A stretch of DNA of 64,000 nucleotides from Saccharothrix ecbatanensis (GCF_014205015.1 NZ_JACHMO010000001.1:930001-994000); one strand, 5' to 3'. Shown: positions 54,101 through 62,766, numbered from the stretch's first letter. Translations and numbers: made by a program. The notes: generated by a model not told the origin, from the sequence alone.

Positions 54101-54770
54101 CGGCGGCATCCTTGACCCTCCTGGTCCGCTCGACGTCCTCGCCGACCTGGCGCAGCACCTCGCGGATGGCAGTGACGTCGGCGGCGAGCGCAGTGGCTTC
54201 CTCCACGTCGTGGACCGCCTGTTCGTACTCGGCGATTGCACGACGTGCCCGAACGGTCTTGTTCCCCCGGTGCTCCTTGTACAGCGAGTCGGCACGCGCC
54301 GAGAGCGAGTCCAGCAGGTGGTGCACCGACAGCCCGCTGCGCGCTCGGAAGATCAGGGACGCGAGGTCGCCTTCACCCTTGAACAGGTGCTCCCCGCCCT
54401 TGCGCAGCTCCTCGTGAGACAGGCCGAACGAGGTCCGCCACCGGCCGCGATCGTCCCCGTCCCCCTGCCACACCGCGGGAACCACCCTGTGCGTGGTGGT
54501 GTCGACCAACCCGCTCGCACTTCGCTCGACGGGGACCTCGGTGCCATCGGGCAGGACGAGCACCGCGCTGACGGCCAGTTCCTGCCGGCGGAAGTGGAAG
54601 GCGCGCTTCGAGGACTGCGGTATCGACCACAGCAGGTCGGCCAACGCGTCGAGCGCGGTGGACTTGCCGGTCTCGTTGGGGCCGAGCACCACGCTCAGAC
54701 CGGTGCCGAGTTCGATCGTCCGGTTCCGGAACGCGCCGTAGCTGTCCAGCGTGAGCAGCCGAACCCTCAT
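51126..54770 (-). CDS. SbcC/YhaN-type SMC-like ATPase fused to an Lsr2-like DNA-binding domain
   Basis: 1214 residues. N-terminal ATPase half with Walker A 'GPNETGKST' (30-38) and the typical opening 'MRVRLLTLDSYGAF'; a very long coiled coil (about 170-1000); C-terminal ATPase half with the ABC signature 'LSEGTADQAFLALRLA' (about 1050-1065), Walker B 'LPVVLDDVLMTFDD' (about 1082-1095) and H-loop 'VVFSHHTH'. This is the YhaN/SbcC architecture, which with a Mre11-like nuclease processes DNA ends. A linker follows, then about 35 residues (1180-1214: 'LVRAWARQTGRPVADRGRIS' and 'QDLVDAYEA') that match the C-terminal domain of Lsr2, including the RGR tripeptide that inserts into the AT-rich minor groove. 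Lsr2 is the actinobacterial silencer of foreign DNA. Overlaps the nuclease gene by four bases. Intact. Confidence 0.85.
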   Translation of the reverse strand: MRVRLLTLDSYGAFRNRTIELGTGLSVVLGPNETGKSTALDALADLLWSIPQSSKRAFHFRRQELAVSAVLVLPDGTEVPVERSASGLVDTTTHRVVPAVWQGDGDDRGRWRTSFGLSHEELRKGGEHLFKGEGDLASLIFRARSGLSVHHLLDSLSARADSLYKEHRGNKTVRARRAIAEYEQAVHDVEEATALAADVTAIREVLRQVGEDVERTRRVKDAAVAGLTDQEARLRVVDRVRQLAQAEARIATLRSAGPCLDAEDLALHAGTAARLHLTDSAIVDIEGEIAATSAQLAGIASEDPALGDRDLVERLKRESAARLDDAEQARVCLAEADESDAGTRALLVDLTGNVDQPVDVLLSTLWVGEDRVAELDAAAEAFVQADAVVAERQRQVEAAGDREPATPNAEAPDVQIVASLREVVSAIEAEDSVVTAFRRAAEAVADARHEHARLLTTVGLPAHTRLGALPSRESVIGACDEISDSDGVIRTARRELDDVERRSADVQRQLSGDELHHVPDPAEVTAARAARDELITEVVRAWLEGQPPARAPGLPVEVERAVREADRVGDLLAEHVEMVARRRILTAELAKTRAEAVAAGSKVAEAERAYTAACQAWEAIWKPVGVPHPPVSDALVLHESLAGALTAEGQEVTASRTAEDLRPAVEERRNYLAEVLARAGRPRPEADLDSLLEAARRLLAEDDYAREARAVAQNVRTIRQEAERELERARSQRDWSADRWRTALAAAQLPDLSPTGWYRRRDIVARARASHVTATGLRARARQLAERHQGFVEDLAALTARSGVEEDGITDALDTLSARVQSALEAKGTADNLADRLDSLRRKLEEHAGQRLLAVAALDDLRRRTDASDLDAAAERGEELASLSTDVNQHSEVVRIALPRTDLRQLVAELSDVDEEQLRIDVDTARQRYEDADETHEAALRRYGELSQRHQALITRPGAAELHAKAHERLAALADEVEEYLVAEIQRTVLRDELEAYEREHASPLLDTAGRILEELTGGRYVALHTYSDANGRSLRIVGADERPRKPDELSEGTADQAFLALRLAGIESLQDDRRTRGLPTLPVVLDDVLMTFDDARAAATLKVMARLARQWQIVVFSHHTHIRQVAEGLELDNLTVAELVVPPPIDSTRTPQEIRDAARERIVIGNQPEPAPRATRTVDPTLVRAWARQTGRPVADRGRISQDLVDAYEATHG

Positions 54771-56011
54771 CGGTCCTCCCCGGTGGTCATCTTGGCGACC
54801 AGGCCGTTCATCGCCGCCGCAGTGATCCGCTCCAGCACGACGGGGTCGTTGAGGTCCAGCGGGCTGTCCTTGTGCAGCACCCGGCCGAAATCGCGCTTGA
54901 GCGGTGCGGTCAGCCTGTCAACCAAAGGGCTGTCGTGACCCAGGTCCTCCGCCCTGCGGAGCACCGCTTCGATCAGCCGGTCGTTCGCCCGGTCACCGGC
55001 CCGGGGCATGCGCGCGTGGGAAGCGGCCTTCTCCACTGTGACGCCCGCGCGGACGCCGGATGCCCGTACCTCTTGGACCAACCGTTCGCGATCGCTCAAC
55101 GCTCCCGCCGCCCGGGTCGTCCCGGTCACCGTCACCCTGGCGACCAGCGGACGGCCTTCGGCGGCGACACGGGCGTCGGCCAGGCTCGTCTCCACCGTGT
55201 CGAGCACTTCGTCGAACGTCCCGTGCCCGGACGCGTCGACCTCGATCCGCTCCCAGCGAGCCACGTCGAGTGCGACGAACCTCGGATTTGCGGGCTCGTC
55301 GCGGTCCAGGTCGACCACCAGAGCACCCTTGGGGCCGGTCTCGTTGGCGTGCCTGCCCTGTAGGTTGCCGGAGAACGCTGCGACCCACTGGCCGCCGTTC
55401 ACCACCCGCCGCTGATGGACGTGGCCGAGCGCGAAGTATTCGTACCTGGGCTTGAGCAGGTCCGACGGGTCGCACGGTGCGTAGGTGTCGTGGCCCTCTG
55501 CGCCGGATACCGCCGTGTGCAGGATGCCGACGTTCACCATGCCGTGGACGCGGTCGGGATAGGCCAGCGCCAGGTTCTTCGTGACGGCCCGCGTGGCGAA
55601 CCCCTGGCCGTGCACGGCCAAGCCGAGGTTCTCGTCAATCACGGTTTCGGCCTTGTCCACGTCCAGCACGGTCACGTTGTCGGGCAGCCGCACGGCCTTG
55701 GTGACCACGCTGGCCGCGTCGTGGTTGCCCGCGGCCATGAACACCCGCACGTCGTGGTCGTTCAGGAAGTCCATCTGCTCGGCGAAGAACCGGCCGGTGG
55801 CGTAGTCGGGCCAGTCGCCGTCGTAGATGTCGCCGGCCAGCACGAGCGCGACCGCTTTCTCGTCGACGGTCAACCGCACCAAGTTCTTCAGCGCCTGCCG
55901 CGAAGCCTGGCGCAATTGATGGGCGATGTCCTCCTTGACGAACCCGCCCAACCCCCGCAGCGGGCTGTCGAGGTGGATGTCCGCCGCGTGCACGATCCGT
56001 ACCCCGGTCAC
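54767..56011 (-). CDS. SbcD/YhaO-type metallophosphoesterase nuclease
   Basis: 414 residues, GTG start with CGGAG about eight bases upstream. Calcineurin-like metal-binding motifs in order: 'HAADIHLDSPLRG' (about 8-20), 'LVLAGDIYDGDW' (about 56-67), 'AAGNHDAAS', 'GILHTAVSGAEGH' and 'ALGHVHQRR' (about 194-202). The C-terminal region resembles the capping/adaptor part of SbcD-like nucleases. As the Mn-dependent nuclease partner of the ATPase encoded next (ATGA overlap, same operon), it would cut DNA at or near ends recognised by the complex. Divergent from the TerB-helicase operon. Confidence 0.88.
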   Translation of the reverse strand: MTGVRIVHAADIHLDSPLRGLGGFVKEDIAHQLRQASRQALKNLVRLTVDEKAVALVLAGDIYDGDWPDYATGRFFAEQMDFLNDHDVRVFMAAGNHDAASVVTKAVRLPDNVTVLDVDKAETVIDENLGLAVHGQGFATRAVTKNLALAYPDRVHGMVNVGILHTAVSGAEGHDTYAPCDPSDLLKPRYEYFALGHVHQRRVVNGGQWVAAFSGNLQGRHANETGPKGALVVDLDRDEPANPRFVALDVARWERIEVDASGHGTFDEVLDTVETSLADARVAAEGRPLVARVTVTGTTRAAGALSDRERLVQEVRASGVRAGVTVEKAASHARMPRAGDRANDRLIEAVLRRAEDLGHDSPLVDRLTAPLKRDFGRVLHKDSPLDLNDPVVLERITAAAMNGLVAKMTTGEDR

Positions 56012-56303
56012 CGTTGCACGCTCCGGAGTTTCGTGTGGATCGCGGGCAGCGGGACCAGGTGGCGATCATGCAAAGGAATCATGGCTCGCACATCGCAGCC
56101 CTTCACGGCAGCGCTACATCGACCTTCCACACGATTGGGTGAGTAACACTCGCGTATTGGCTCGTTGCTGCGACAAGGCGAAAGTGTCACCGGAGTAATT
56201 CACCCATTCGGCCGCTAACGCTGGGTCGAACTGACGCGACGTAGCCGCTGTCACCGATTAGAACGACCGTCCGTGTGCACGCAGCGCGAGTTAAGGGGTC
56301 CGA
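56012..56303. promoter_or_regulatory. 292-base divergent promoter region between the SbcDC and Shango operons
   Basis: No gene here. A small near-palindrome (GAGT-AACA-CTC) lies near 56145-56155, and the region is less GC-rich than the genes, as expected for two back-to-back promoters. I cannot assign specific -35/-10 boxes with confidence. Confidence 0.5.
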
Positions 56304-58577
56304 GTGGGGCTGTTGGGCCGAGTGCGGCAGCTGTTCGAGGGCAAGCCCGCTTTCGTGGCGCCACCGCGACCCGCGCCGCCGCCGGCAGTACCCGTGCCGC
56401 CACCGGTGCCCGTGTCGCGTTCGACCCGGACCGGTCCACCACCGCCTTCCCGTCCGCAGCCGGTACCGCGTCGTCAGCCCTCGGTGTCCGCCCCGACTTG
56501 GGTACAGGCCGGTGCCACATCATCAGTGGCCGGCCGGTCGCTGCCCGGCGGGATGCTCTACATCGGGAAGTTGTCCCGGGGTGACGCGGTACCCGCTCGG
56601 AACGTCGAGGTGATCGACCCGACCTTGCCGATCGACTGGCGCAAGCCCGACTTCGCCGGTCGGGACATGGACTACTGGCCCGCCTACCACTCGATCACGC
56701 CTCGCAGCCGGGCCGCGTACCTGCTGTGGCTCGAGGGCGGCAGGTGGGCGCCGGACGCCTACATCGGCTACGTGTTCCTGTACTTCTACGGCCTGGAACG
56801 CCGGGCGCTGGTCGATGCGCAGCAGGACCCGGCCGCGCGGGCCGACCTGCCGCGCATCCTCGGCGAGGTCGTGCGCCTGCTGACCGTCTACGGCGACAAC
56901 TCGTCGTTCCGGCAGTACGCGACCGAGTTCCAACAGGTCCTGCGAGCCCTCATCACCAGGGGAGAGGGGCCCGCGCCCGACCCGGTCGAGCATGACAAGT
57001 GGCCCTCGCCGCTCACGCTGCGCGTCGGCATCGGCCGCTTCGCCGCCGAGGGACGTCCCGTCCCGGTGGACTGGGCGTGGTCGTGGGCCATGCTCCACCC
57101 CGAGATCTACGCGCGCACGCCCGCGACGCGGTGTCCGAACGAGTTCCGCGCGCTGTTCGCCACTCGCTACCGGGCCCGCCATGCCGACGGCATCAAGGTC
57201 CGCCCCCTGAAGAGCCGGGTGGACCTCTCCTACCGCCCTGCCAGTGGCGGGCTGCGGACGACGAGTTGGCACCTGGACGTGCCTGACGTGCTCACCGCCG
57301 CCGCGCCGACGAAGGCGCTCAAGGCGCTGATCGAGTCGTGCACCGATGACCTGGACGCCTACAGCCGCCTGATCGGCCGGCAACCCGAGGCGGCGGGGAC
57401 ACTGCCCGCGCTGGCCCTGCTGCCGGACGAACTGTTCACCGGTGACCTCGACGGTCTGCGCCCGGTGCGCGACCTGGTCGACCGGACCCTCCCGGACGAT
57501 GCATCGCAGGCCCGGTTCGAGCTGGCCGACCTGACCTCGCTGTGGCCGTCCCGCACACCCGGGAAGTTCGCGAAGGCCGACGCGGTCGGACTGGCGCAAC
57601 TGCTGGACAAGTTCGGCATCGGCATCGAGCCCGACGTGCGCATGGGCGCACCCGTGCAGAGCACGGGACCGGCCGTGCTGTTCCGGGTCACCGCCGCGCA
57701 GCCGGCGACCGCGACGCCCGAGTACACGGCCGCCACGACGTTGCTGCACCTCGCCGCGGTCGTCTCGACGGCCGATGACGACGTGTCCGCCGCCGAACGT
57801 GACCACCTGGTCTCCCACCTGGAGTCGAGCCTGCACCTGACGCCGGGAGAGCGGATCCGGTTGACCGCCCACCTGGACTGGTTGCTGGCCTCGAAGCTGA
57901 AGCTGACCGGGCTCACCAAGCGCCTGGGCGGCCTGACCGACGCGCAACGCGCCCACGTCGCCGAGTTCGCCACCGCGATCGCGGCCGTGGACGGCGTCGT
58001 CTCGCCGGGCGAGGTCGACACACTGCGCAAGATCTACAAGCTGCTGGGGCAGGAGCCGGACTCGGTGTACACCGAACTGCACGCTCTCACCGCCGCGTCC
58101 ACCCGCCCCGCGCCGGCCACCGAACCCGTGGTCGTCGTGCCCGCGGACACCGGCCCGACCGGCTACCTCATCCCGCCACCACCGAAGCCGGAGCCACCGG
58201 TCGGCGCCGTGCGGCTCGACCCCGCCTTGGTGGAGGCCAAGATGCGGGAAAGCGCCGCCGTAGCCGCGCTGCTCGCCGACGTCTTCGACGACGAGCCGGA
58301 AGAAGCAGCACCACCGCCACCCGCACCTGTTGTCGCGGTGGACCTCGTCGGTTCCCTCGACGCCACCCACTCCACCTTGCTGCGGGAACTGGCCACTCGA
58401 CCGTCCTGGAGCCGTGCCGACTTCGACGCCCTGTGCGCGAAGGCCGGTCTGCTGCCCGAGGGTGCGCTGGACGTGCTCAACGAAGCGGCGGTCGAGGCCG
58501 CCGACGAACCGGTCGTCGAGGACGACGACACCCAGCTCGTGATCAACGACTACGCAATGGGAGAACTGCTCGCATGA
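56304..58577 (+). CDS. sngA: TerB-domain protein, Shango component A
   Basis: 757 residues from a GTG with TTAAGGGG upstream. A Pro-rich disordered N-terminus (about 18-65), a TerB-N type domain (about 85-330, 'DMDYWPAYHSITPRSRAAYL'), a TerB domain (about 475-585) with two acidic metal-type turns ('DDDVSAAERD' and 'DGVVSPGEVD'), a Pro-rich linker, and a TerB-C type domain to the end ('LLRELATRPSWSRADFDALC', 'INDYAMGELL'). TerB domains were first defined in tellurite resistance; TerB-N/TerB-C proteins occur with an ATPase and a helicase in the Shango anti-phage system. The stop overlaps the next ATG (ATGA). The role is probably as scaffold or sensor; its activity is not established. Confidence 0.85.
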   Translation: MGLLGRVRQLFEGKPAFVAPPRPAPPPAVPVPPPVPVSRSTRTGPPPPSRPQPVPRRQPSVSAPTWVQAGATSSVAGRSLPGGMLYIGKLSRGDAVPARNVEVIDPTLPIDWRKPDFAGRDMDYWPAYHSITPRSRAAYLLWLEGGRWAPDAYIGYVFLYFYGLERRALVDAQQDPAARADLPRILGEVVRLLTVYGDNSSFRQYATEFQQVLRALITRGEGPAPDPVEHDKWPSPLTLRVGIGRFAAEGRPVPVDWAWSWAMLHPEIYARTPATRCPNEFRALFATRYRARHADGIKVRPLKSRVDLSYRPASGGLRTTSWHLDVPDVLTAAAPTKALKALIESCTDDLDAYSRLIGRQPEAAGTLPALALLPDELFTGDLDGLRPVRDLVDRTLPDDASQARFELADLTSLWPSRTPGKFAKADAVGLAQLLDKFGIGIEPDVRMGAPVQSTGPAVLFRVTAAQPATATPEYTAATTLLHLAAVVSTADDDVSAAERDHLVSHLESSLHLTPGERIRLTAHLDWLLASKLKLTGLTKRLGGLTDAQRAHVAEFATAIAAVDGVVSPGEVDTLRKIYKLLGQEPDSVYTELHALTAASTRPAPATEPVVVVPADTGPTGYLIPPPPKPEPPVGAVRLDPALVEAKMRESAAVAALLADVFDDEPEEAAPPPPAPVVAVDLVGSLDATHSTLLRELATRPSWSRADFDALCAKAGLLPEGALDVLNEAAVEAADEPVVEDDDTQLVINDYAMGELLA

Positions 58578-59896
58578 ACGACACGCGCATCCGCCCCCGC
58601 GACCGCGACGCGATCATCCAGTCGCTGCGGGCAGGCGTCGTGCCCCGCTCGGGCCAGCAGCACGTCCAGGTCGGGCGTGCGCGCGAGGTCGAGTCGCTGC
58701 TGCGCGACCTCGACAGCGTCGCGGACGGCGGCTCCACGGCCCGCTTCGTCATCGGCGAGTACGGCTCGGGCAAGACGTTCTTCCTGAACCTCATCCGCGC
58801 CGCCGCGCTGAAGAAGCGCCTGGTCACGATGCACGCCGACCTCGCGCCCGACCGTCGCCTGCACGCCACCGGCGGCCAGGCCCGCAGCCTCTACGCCGAA
58901 CTGGCCCGCAACACCTCGACCTCCGCCAAGCCTGACGGCGGCGCGCTGGCAGGCATCGTCGAACGCTTCGTCTCCCAGGCGCTCACCACCGCTCGCGAGC
59001 ACGGCACGTCACCGGAGAACGTCATCCGGCAGCGCATGGCCGAGCTGTCCGAACTGGTCGGCGGCTACGACTTCGGCACCGTCGTGGAGGCCTACTGGCG
59101 TGGCCACGACACCGGCAACGAACAGCTCAAGATCGACGCGGTGCGCTGGCTGCGCGGCGAGTTCACCACCAAGACCGAGGCCCGCGCCGCGCTCGGCGTG
59201 CGCACGATCGTGGACGACGCGAGCTTCTACGACCAGCTCAAGCTGCTGTCCCGCTTCGTGCGAATGGCCGGCTACAGCGGCCTGCTGGTCTGTCTGGACG
59301 AGATGGTCAACCTCTACAAGCTGACCTCCTCGCAGGCCCGTTCCGCCAACTACGAGCAGATCCTGCGCATCGTCAACGACAGCCTCCAGGGCATCAGCAC
59401 CCACGTGGGCTTCCTGTTCGGCGGCACGCCGGAGTTCCTCATGGACACCCGCCGCGGCCTGTACGCCTACGAGGCGTTGCAGTCCCGCCTGGCGGAGAAC
59501 GCCTTCGCCGCCAACGGCTTGGTGGACCATTCCGGTCCGGTGCTGCGGCTGACCAACCTCGCCCAGGAGGACTTCTACGTCCTGCTCACCAAACTGCGCC
59601 ACGTGTACGCCTCGGGCGACCCGCAGCAGTACCTCGTGCCCGACGAGGCGCTGCACGCGTTCATGCACCACTGCTCGCAGAACATCGGTGACGCCTACTT
59701 CCGCACCCCGCGCACTACGATCCGGGAGTTCCTCAACCTGCTGTCCGTGCTGGAGCACAACCCCGGCCAGCCGTGGGAACCACTCGTGGGCGGCGTGCGG
59801 TTCGAGGCGGAGTCGAACCCCGACCTCGAACCACTGGAGCCGGCCACGCAGGACGAGTCGAGGGTGGACGATGAGCTGGCCACCTTCCGCCTCTGA
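58574..59896 (+). CDS. sngB: DUF2791 (BrxD-like) ATPase, Shango component B
   Basis: 440 residues. P-loop ATPase of the BREX ATP-binding family: 'GQQHVQVGRAREVESLLRDL' near the start, Walker A 'GEYGSGKTFFLNLI' (about 60-73), Walker B 'LLVCLDEMVNLYKL' (about 237-250), then 'ANYEQILRIVNDSLQG' and 'HVGFLFGGTPEFLMD' typical of the family, and 'YFRTPRTTIREFLNLLSVLE' at the C-terminus. It is coupled to sngA (ATGA) and overlaps the start of the helicase gene by 26 bases. In BREX type 2 a related ATPase (BrxD) pairs with helicase BrxHI, but no PglX/PglZ genes are here. Confidence 0.87.
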   Translation: MNDTRIRPRDRDAIIQSLRAGVVPRSGQQHVQVGRAREVESLLRDLDSVADGGSTARFVIGEYGSGKTFFLNLIRAAALKKRLVTMHADLAPDRRLHATGGQARSLYAELARNTSTSAKPDGGALAGIVERFVSQALTTAREHGTSPENVIRQRMAELSELVGGYDFGTVVEAYWRGHDTGNEQLKIDAVRWLRGEFTTKTEARAALGVRTIVDDASFYDQLKLLSRFVRMAGYSGLLVCLDEMVNLYKLTSSQARSANYEQILRIVNDSLQGISTHVGFLFGGTPEFLMDTRRGLYAYEALQSRLAENAFAANGLVDHSGPVLRLTNLAQEDFYVLLTKLRHVYASGDPQQYLVPDEALHAFMHHCSQNIGDAYFRTPRTTIREFLNLLSVLEHNPGQPWEPLVGGVRFEAESNPDLEPLEPATQDESRVDDELATFRL

Positions 59897-62699
59897 GGCC
59901 CCACCGGGATCCTCGCAGTTCTTCCGCCTGCACCAGAAGGTCCAGCGCTGGATCCACCGGCAGGGGTGGCCGAAGCTCAACGACGCTCAGGAGCAAGCAA
60001 TCCCCTTGGTGCTCAAGGGGACCGAGGACGTGATCGTCTCGGCGGCCACCGCGTCGGGCAAGACGGAGGCGGCGTTCCTGCCGATCTGTTCCGCCCTGCT
60101 CGACGAGGTTGACGACGGCGGCATCCGGGTGCTCTACGTGTCACCGCTCAAGGCGCTGATCAACGATCAGCACCGCCGCCTCGACGAGTTGTGCGAAGAA
60201 CTCGACCTGCCGGTACATCGCTGGCACGGCGACGTGCCCGGTTCGGCCAAGGCCAAGGTCCTCAACAAGCCCGACGGCATCCTGCTCATCACGCCGGAGT
60301 CACTGGAGGCGATGTTCGTCCTGCGCGGTATGGAGATCGGCTGGTTGCTGCGTGCTCTGCGGTGGGTAGTGATCGACGAGATGCACTCGTTCATGGGCAC
60401 CGAGCGCGGCGCGCAGCTCCAGTCCTTGCTGCACCGTGTCGAGCTGGCAACCCGGCGTCGCATCCCCCGCATCGGGCTGTCGGCCACTCTGGGCAGCATG
60501 GAGTCGGCGCGCGACTACCTGCGTCCGGGCAACGGCCGGAATGTCCACCTCCTAACCGCCTCGCACCAGAGCGGGGACATCAGCGCCATCATCCGCGGGT
60601 ACGTCCATAAGGCGCCCACCACGGAGGATGAGGAATCCGACGAGGGCACCTCCGTCGAGCGAATCTGCGAACATGTATTCACCACCCTGCGTGGCGGCAA
60701 CAACCTCGTGTTCTTCGACCGGCGCGGCGACGTCGAGCTGTACGCCGACCGGCTGCGCCGCCGCAGCGAGGAACGTGCCGTGCCCAACGAGTTCTTCCCC
60801 CACCACGGAAGCCTCGCCAAAGACGTGCGCGAGCACGTCGAAGACCTGCTCAAGAGCAACCGGCCCGTCACCGTGATGTGCACCTCCACGCTGGAGATGG
60901 GCATCGACATCGGCACCCTCACCTCCGTCGCCCAGGTCGGGGCACCACCCTCGGTCGCGAGCCTGCGCCAGCGCATCGGCCGCTCCGGACGTCGTGGCGA
61001 GCCCGCCGTGCTGCGCATGTACGTGACCGCCCAGGAGATCGACGCCGACATCGCGCCCCAGGACGAGCTGCGTGCCGAGCTGTTCCAGGCCGTGGCGATG
61101 ATGAGCCTGCTGTCCGAGCGCTGGTACGAGCCCGCAGACACATCCTCGCTGCACCTGTCCACGCTCATCCAGCAGATCATGTCCGTCATCGCCCAGCACC
61201 AAGGCGCCCGCCCGGCCGAGCTGTTCCAAGCGCTATGCATCTCCGGATCGTTCGCGCACGTCGACGAGACCACCTTCGCCACCCTGCTGCGCGACCTCGG
61301 TCAAGCCGAACTCGTCCAGCAGGAACCCGACGGCCTGCTCCTGCTCGGCAGGGTGGGGGAGCGGATCGTCAACCACTACTCGTTCTACGCGGTCTTCGCG
61401 GAGAAGCAGGAGTACCGGCTGGTCCACGGCTCCCGCACCCTCGGCGTTCTGCACGTGACCACACCCACCGAAGTCGGTTCGCTCGTCATCTTCGCGGGCA
61501 GGCGCTGGAAGATCGTCTCCGTGGACGACCAGGCGGCCCTGATCCAGGTGGAGCCCTCACACGGCGGACGGGCACCCAAGTTCGCCGGCGGTCGTGCCGA
61601 GATCCACGACGAAGTCCGCCGCCGGATGCGCGTCTGGTACGAATCCGACGACGTCCCCGCCTACCTCGACGCCACCGCCCAACGCCTCCTCGACGAAGGC
61701 CGCGCGGCCTACCGCCGCTTCGACCTCACCCGAAACCCCGCGCTGGCCAAGGGCAACGACACCATCGTCTTCCCTTGGCGCGGCGATCGCATCCTCAACA
61801 CCCTGACGGCCTGGCTGACCCGTGCGGGTGTGCCGGCGGTCCGGGACGGCGTCGCCTTCACCGTGCCCAAGTGCACTCCGGCCCAACTGCGCGCGGTCCT
61901 CCAGCAACTGTTCCTGGAGGACGACACCACCGCCGAGGACATCGCCGCCGCCCTACCTGACACCGCGGTCGAGAAGCACGACGTCCACCTCGGCAAACCA
62001 CTGCGCATCCGTGGCTACGCCGCCGGGTGCCTGGACATGGCGGGCGCACGTTCCGCACTTGCCGACCTGGTCGACCGGCTGCCCGAGCACGATGTCGACG
62101 TCATCACCGGAATCCCCTTCGCCCCGGCACCTCTCGTCACCACCCCGACGGCCTACGCGGTCGTGGACGTCGAAACCACCGGCTTCGCCGCCTGGGGCAA
62201 GGACCGGGTCATCGAGGTAGCGGTCATCCGCGTCGCCCTCGACGGCACCGTCCTCGGCGAGTGGAGCGCACTGGTCGACCCACAACGTCCACTCGCGGCG
62301 ACCGAAGTCCACGGCATCACCGAGGACGACCTGGCCGGTGCACCCGTGTTCGCCGACGTGGCGCCTACCCTGGCCGCACACTTGGACGGCGCCGTCGTCG
62401 TAGCCCACAACGCCTCGTTCGACTTGAGCTTCCTGAATGCGGAGTTCGCCCGCACCACCACCCCACTCACCCTGAGCGCGACGCTGTGCACGATGAAGCT
62501 CGACGACCACGTCCACCAGGTGGGTCGCCGCAAACTGCACGACTGCATCACCGCGATCGGCATATGCACCACTCAGGGCACGGCCCACCGAGCCCTCTCC
62601 GACGCCAGGGCCACCGCCGACCTGCTGCGGCACTACCTGACCCACACGCCCCACGATGTGCGAAAACTCGTCACCGCGTCCGAGCGCAGCACCTCGTAG
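59871..62699 (+). CDS. sngC: DEAD/DEAH helicase with C-terminal DEDDh exonuclease, Shango component C
   Basis: 942 residues. Lhr/BrxHI-like superfamily 2 helicase: motif I 'SAATASGKTEA' (about 57-67), motif II 'VIDEMHSF' (about 168-175), motif III 'SATLG' (about 203), motif VI 'QRIGRSGRRG' (about 366-375), then a winged-helix/accessory region. Residues about 760-930 are an added DEDDh 3'-5' exonuclease of the DnaQ/epsilon type: 'AVVDVETTGFA' (first D and E), 'HGITEDDL', 'VVAHNASFDLSFLN' (second D) and 'HRALSDARATAD' (H and last D), all catalytic residues present. ATP-driven unwinding plus exonuclease would destroy DNA; that activity is inference. The ATG at 59871 lies within the end of sngB. 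Confidence 0.88.
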   Translation: MSWPPSASEAPPGSSQFFRLHQKVQRWIHRQGWPKLNDAQEQAIPLVLKGTEDVIVSAATASGKTEAAFLPICSALLDEVDDGGIRVLYVSPLKALINDQHRRLDELCEELDLPVHRWHGDVPGSAKAKVLNKPDGILLITPESLEAMFVLRGMEIGWLLRALRWVVIDEMHSFMGTERGAQLQSLLHRVELATRRRIPRIGLSATLGSMESARDYLRPGNGRNVHLLTASHQSGDISAIIRGYVHKAPTTEDEESDEGTSVERICEHVFTTLRGGNNLVFFDRRGDVELYADRLRRRSEERAVPNEFFPHHGSLAKDVREHVEDLLKSNRPVTVMCTSTLEMGIDIGTLTSVAQVGAPPSVASLRQRIGRSGRRGEPAVLRMYVTAQEIDADIAPQDELRAELFQAVAMMSLLSERWYEPADTSSLHLSTLIQQIMSVIAQHQGARPAELFQALCISGSFAHVDETTFATLLRDLGQAELVQQEPDGLLLLGRVGERIVNHYSFYAVFAEKQEYRLVHGSRTLGVLHVTTPTEVGSLVIFAGRRWKIVSVDDQAALIQVEPSHGGRAPKFAGGRAEIHDEVRRRMRVWYESDDVPAYLDATAQRLLDEGRAAYRRFDLTRNPALAKGNDTIVFPWRGDRILNTLTAWLTRAGVPAVRDGVAFTVPKCTPAQLRAVLQQLFLEDDTTAEDIAAALPDTAVEKHDVHLGKPLRIRGYAAGCLDMAGARSALADLVDRLPEHDVDVITGIPFAPAPLVTTPTAYAVVDVETTGFAAWGKDRVIEVAVIRVALDGTVLGEWSALVDPQRPLAATEVHGITEDDLAGAPVFADVAPTLAAHLDGAVVVAHNASFDLSFLNAEFARTTTPLTLSATLCTMKLDDHVHQVGRRKLHDCITAIGICTTQGTAHRALSDARATADLLRHYLTHTPHDVRKLVTASERSTS

Positions 62700-62766
62700 G
62701 TCCCTGGGCTGCCGAACCGGCCATTCTCGACGAGCTGCTGTTTCTGCTTGTCGAGCATGGACGGAG

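Noticed and set aside
56523-58370. A 615-codon minus-strand frame opposite sngA
   Set aside because: Antisense shadow of the TerB protein; composition is unlike a protein and no motif is seen.
58574-62699. BREX type 2 (Pgl) system
   Set aside because: BrxD-like and BrxHI-like genes are present but there is no PglX, PglY, PglZ or PglW; the TerB partner fits Shango.
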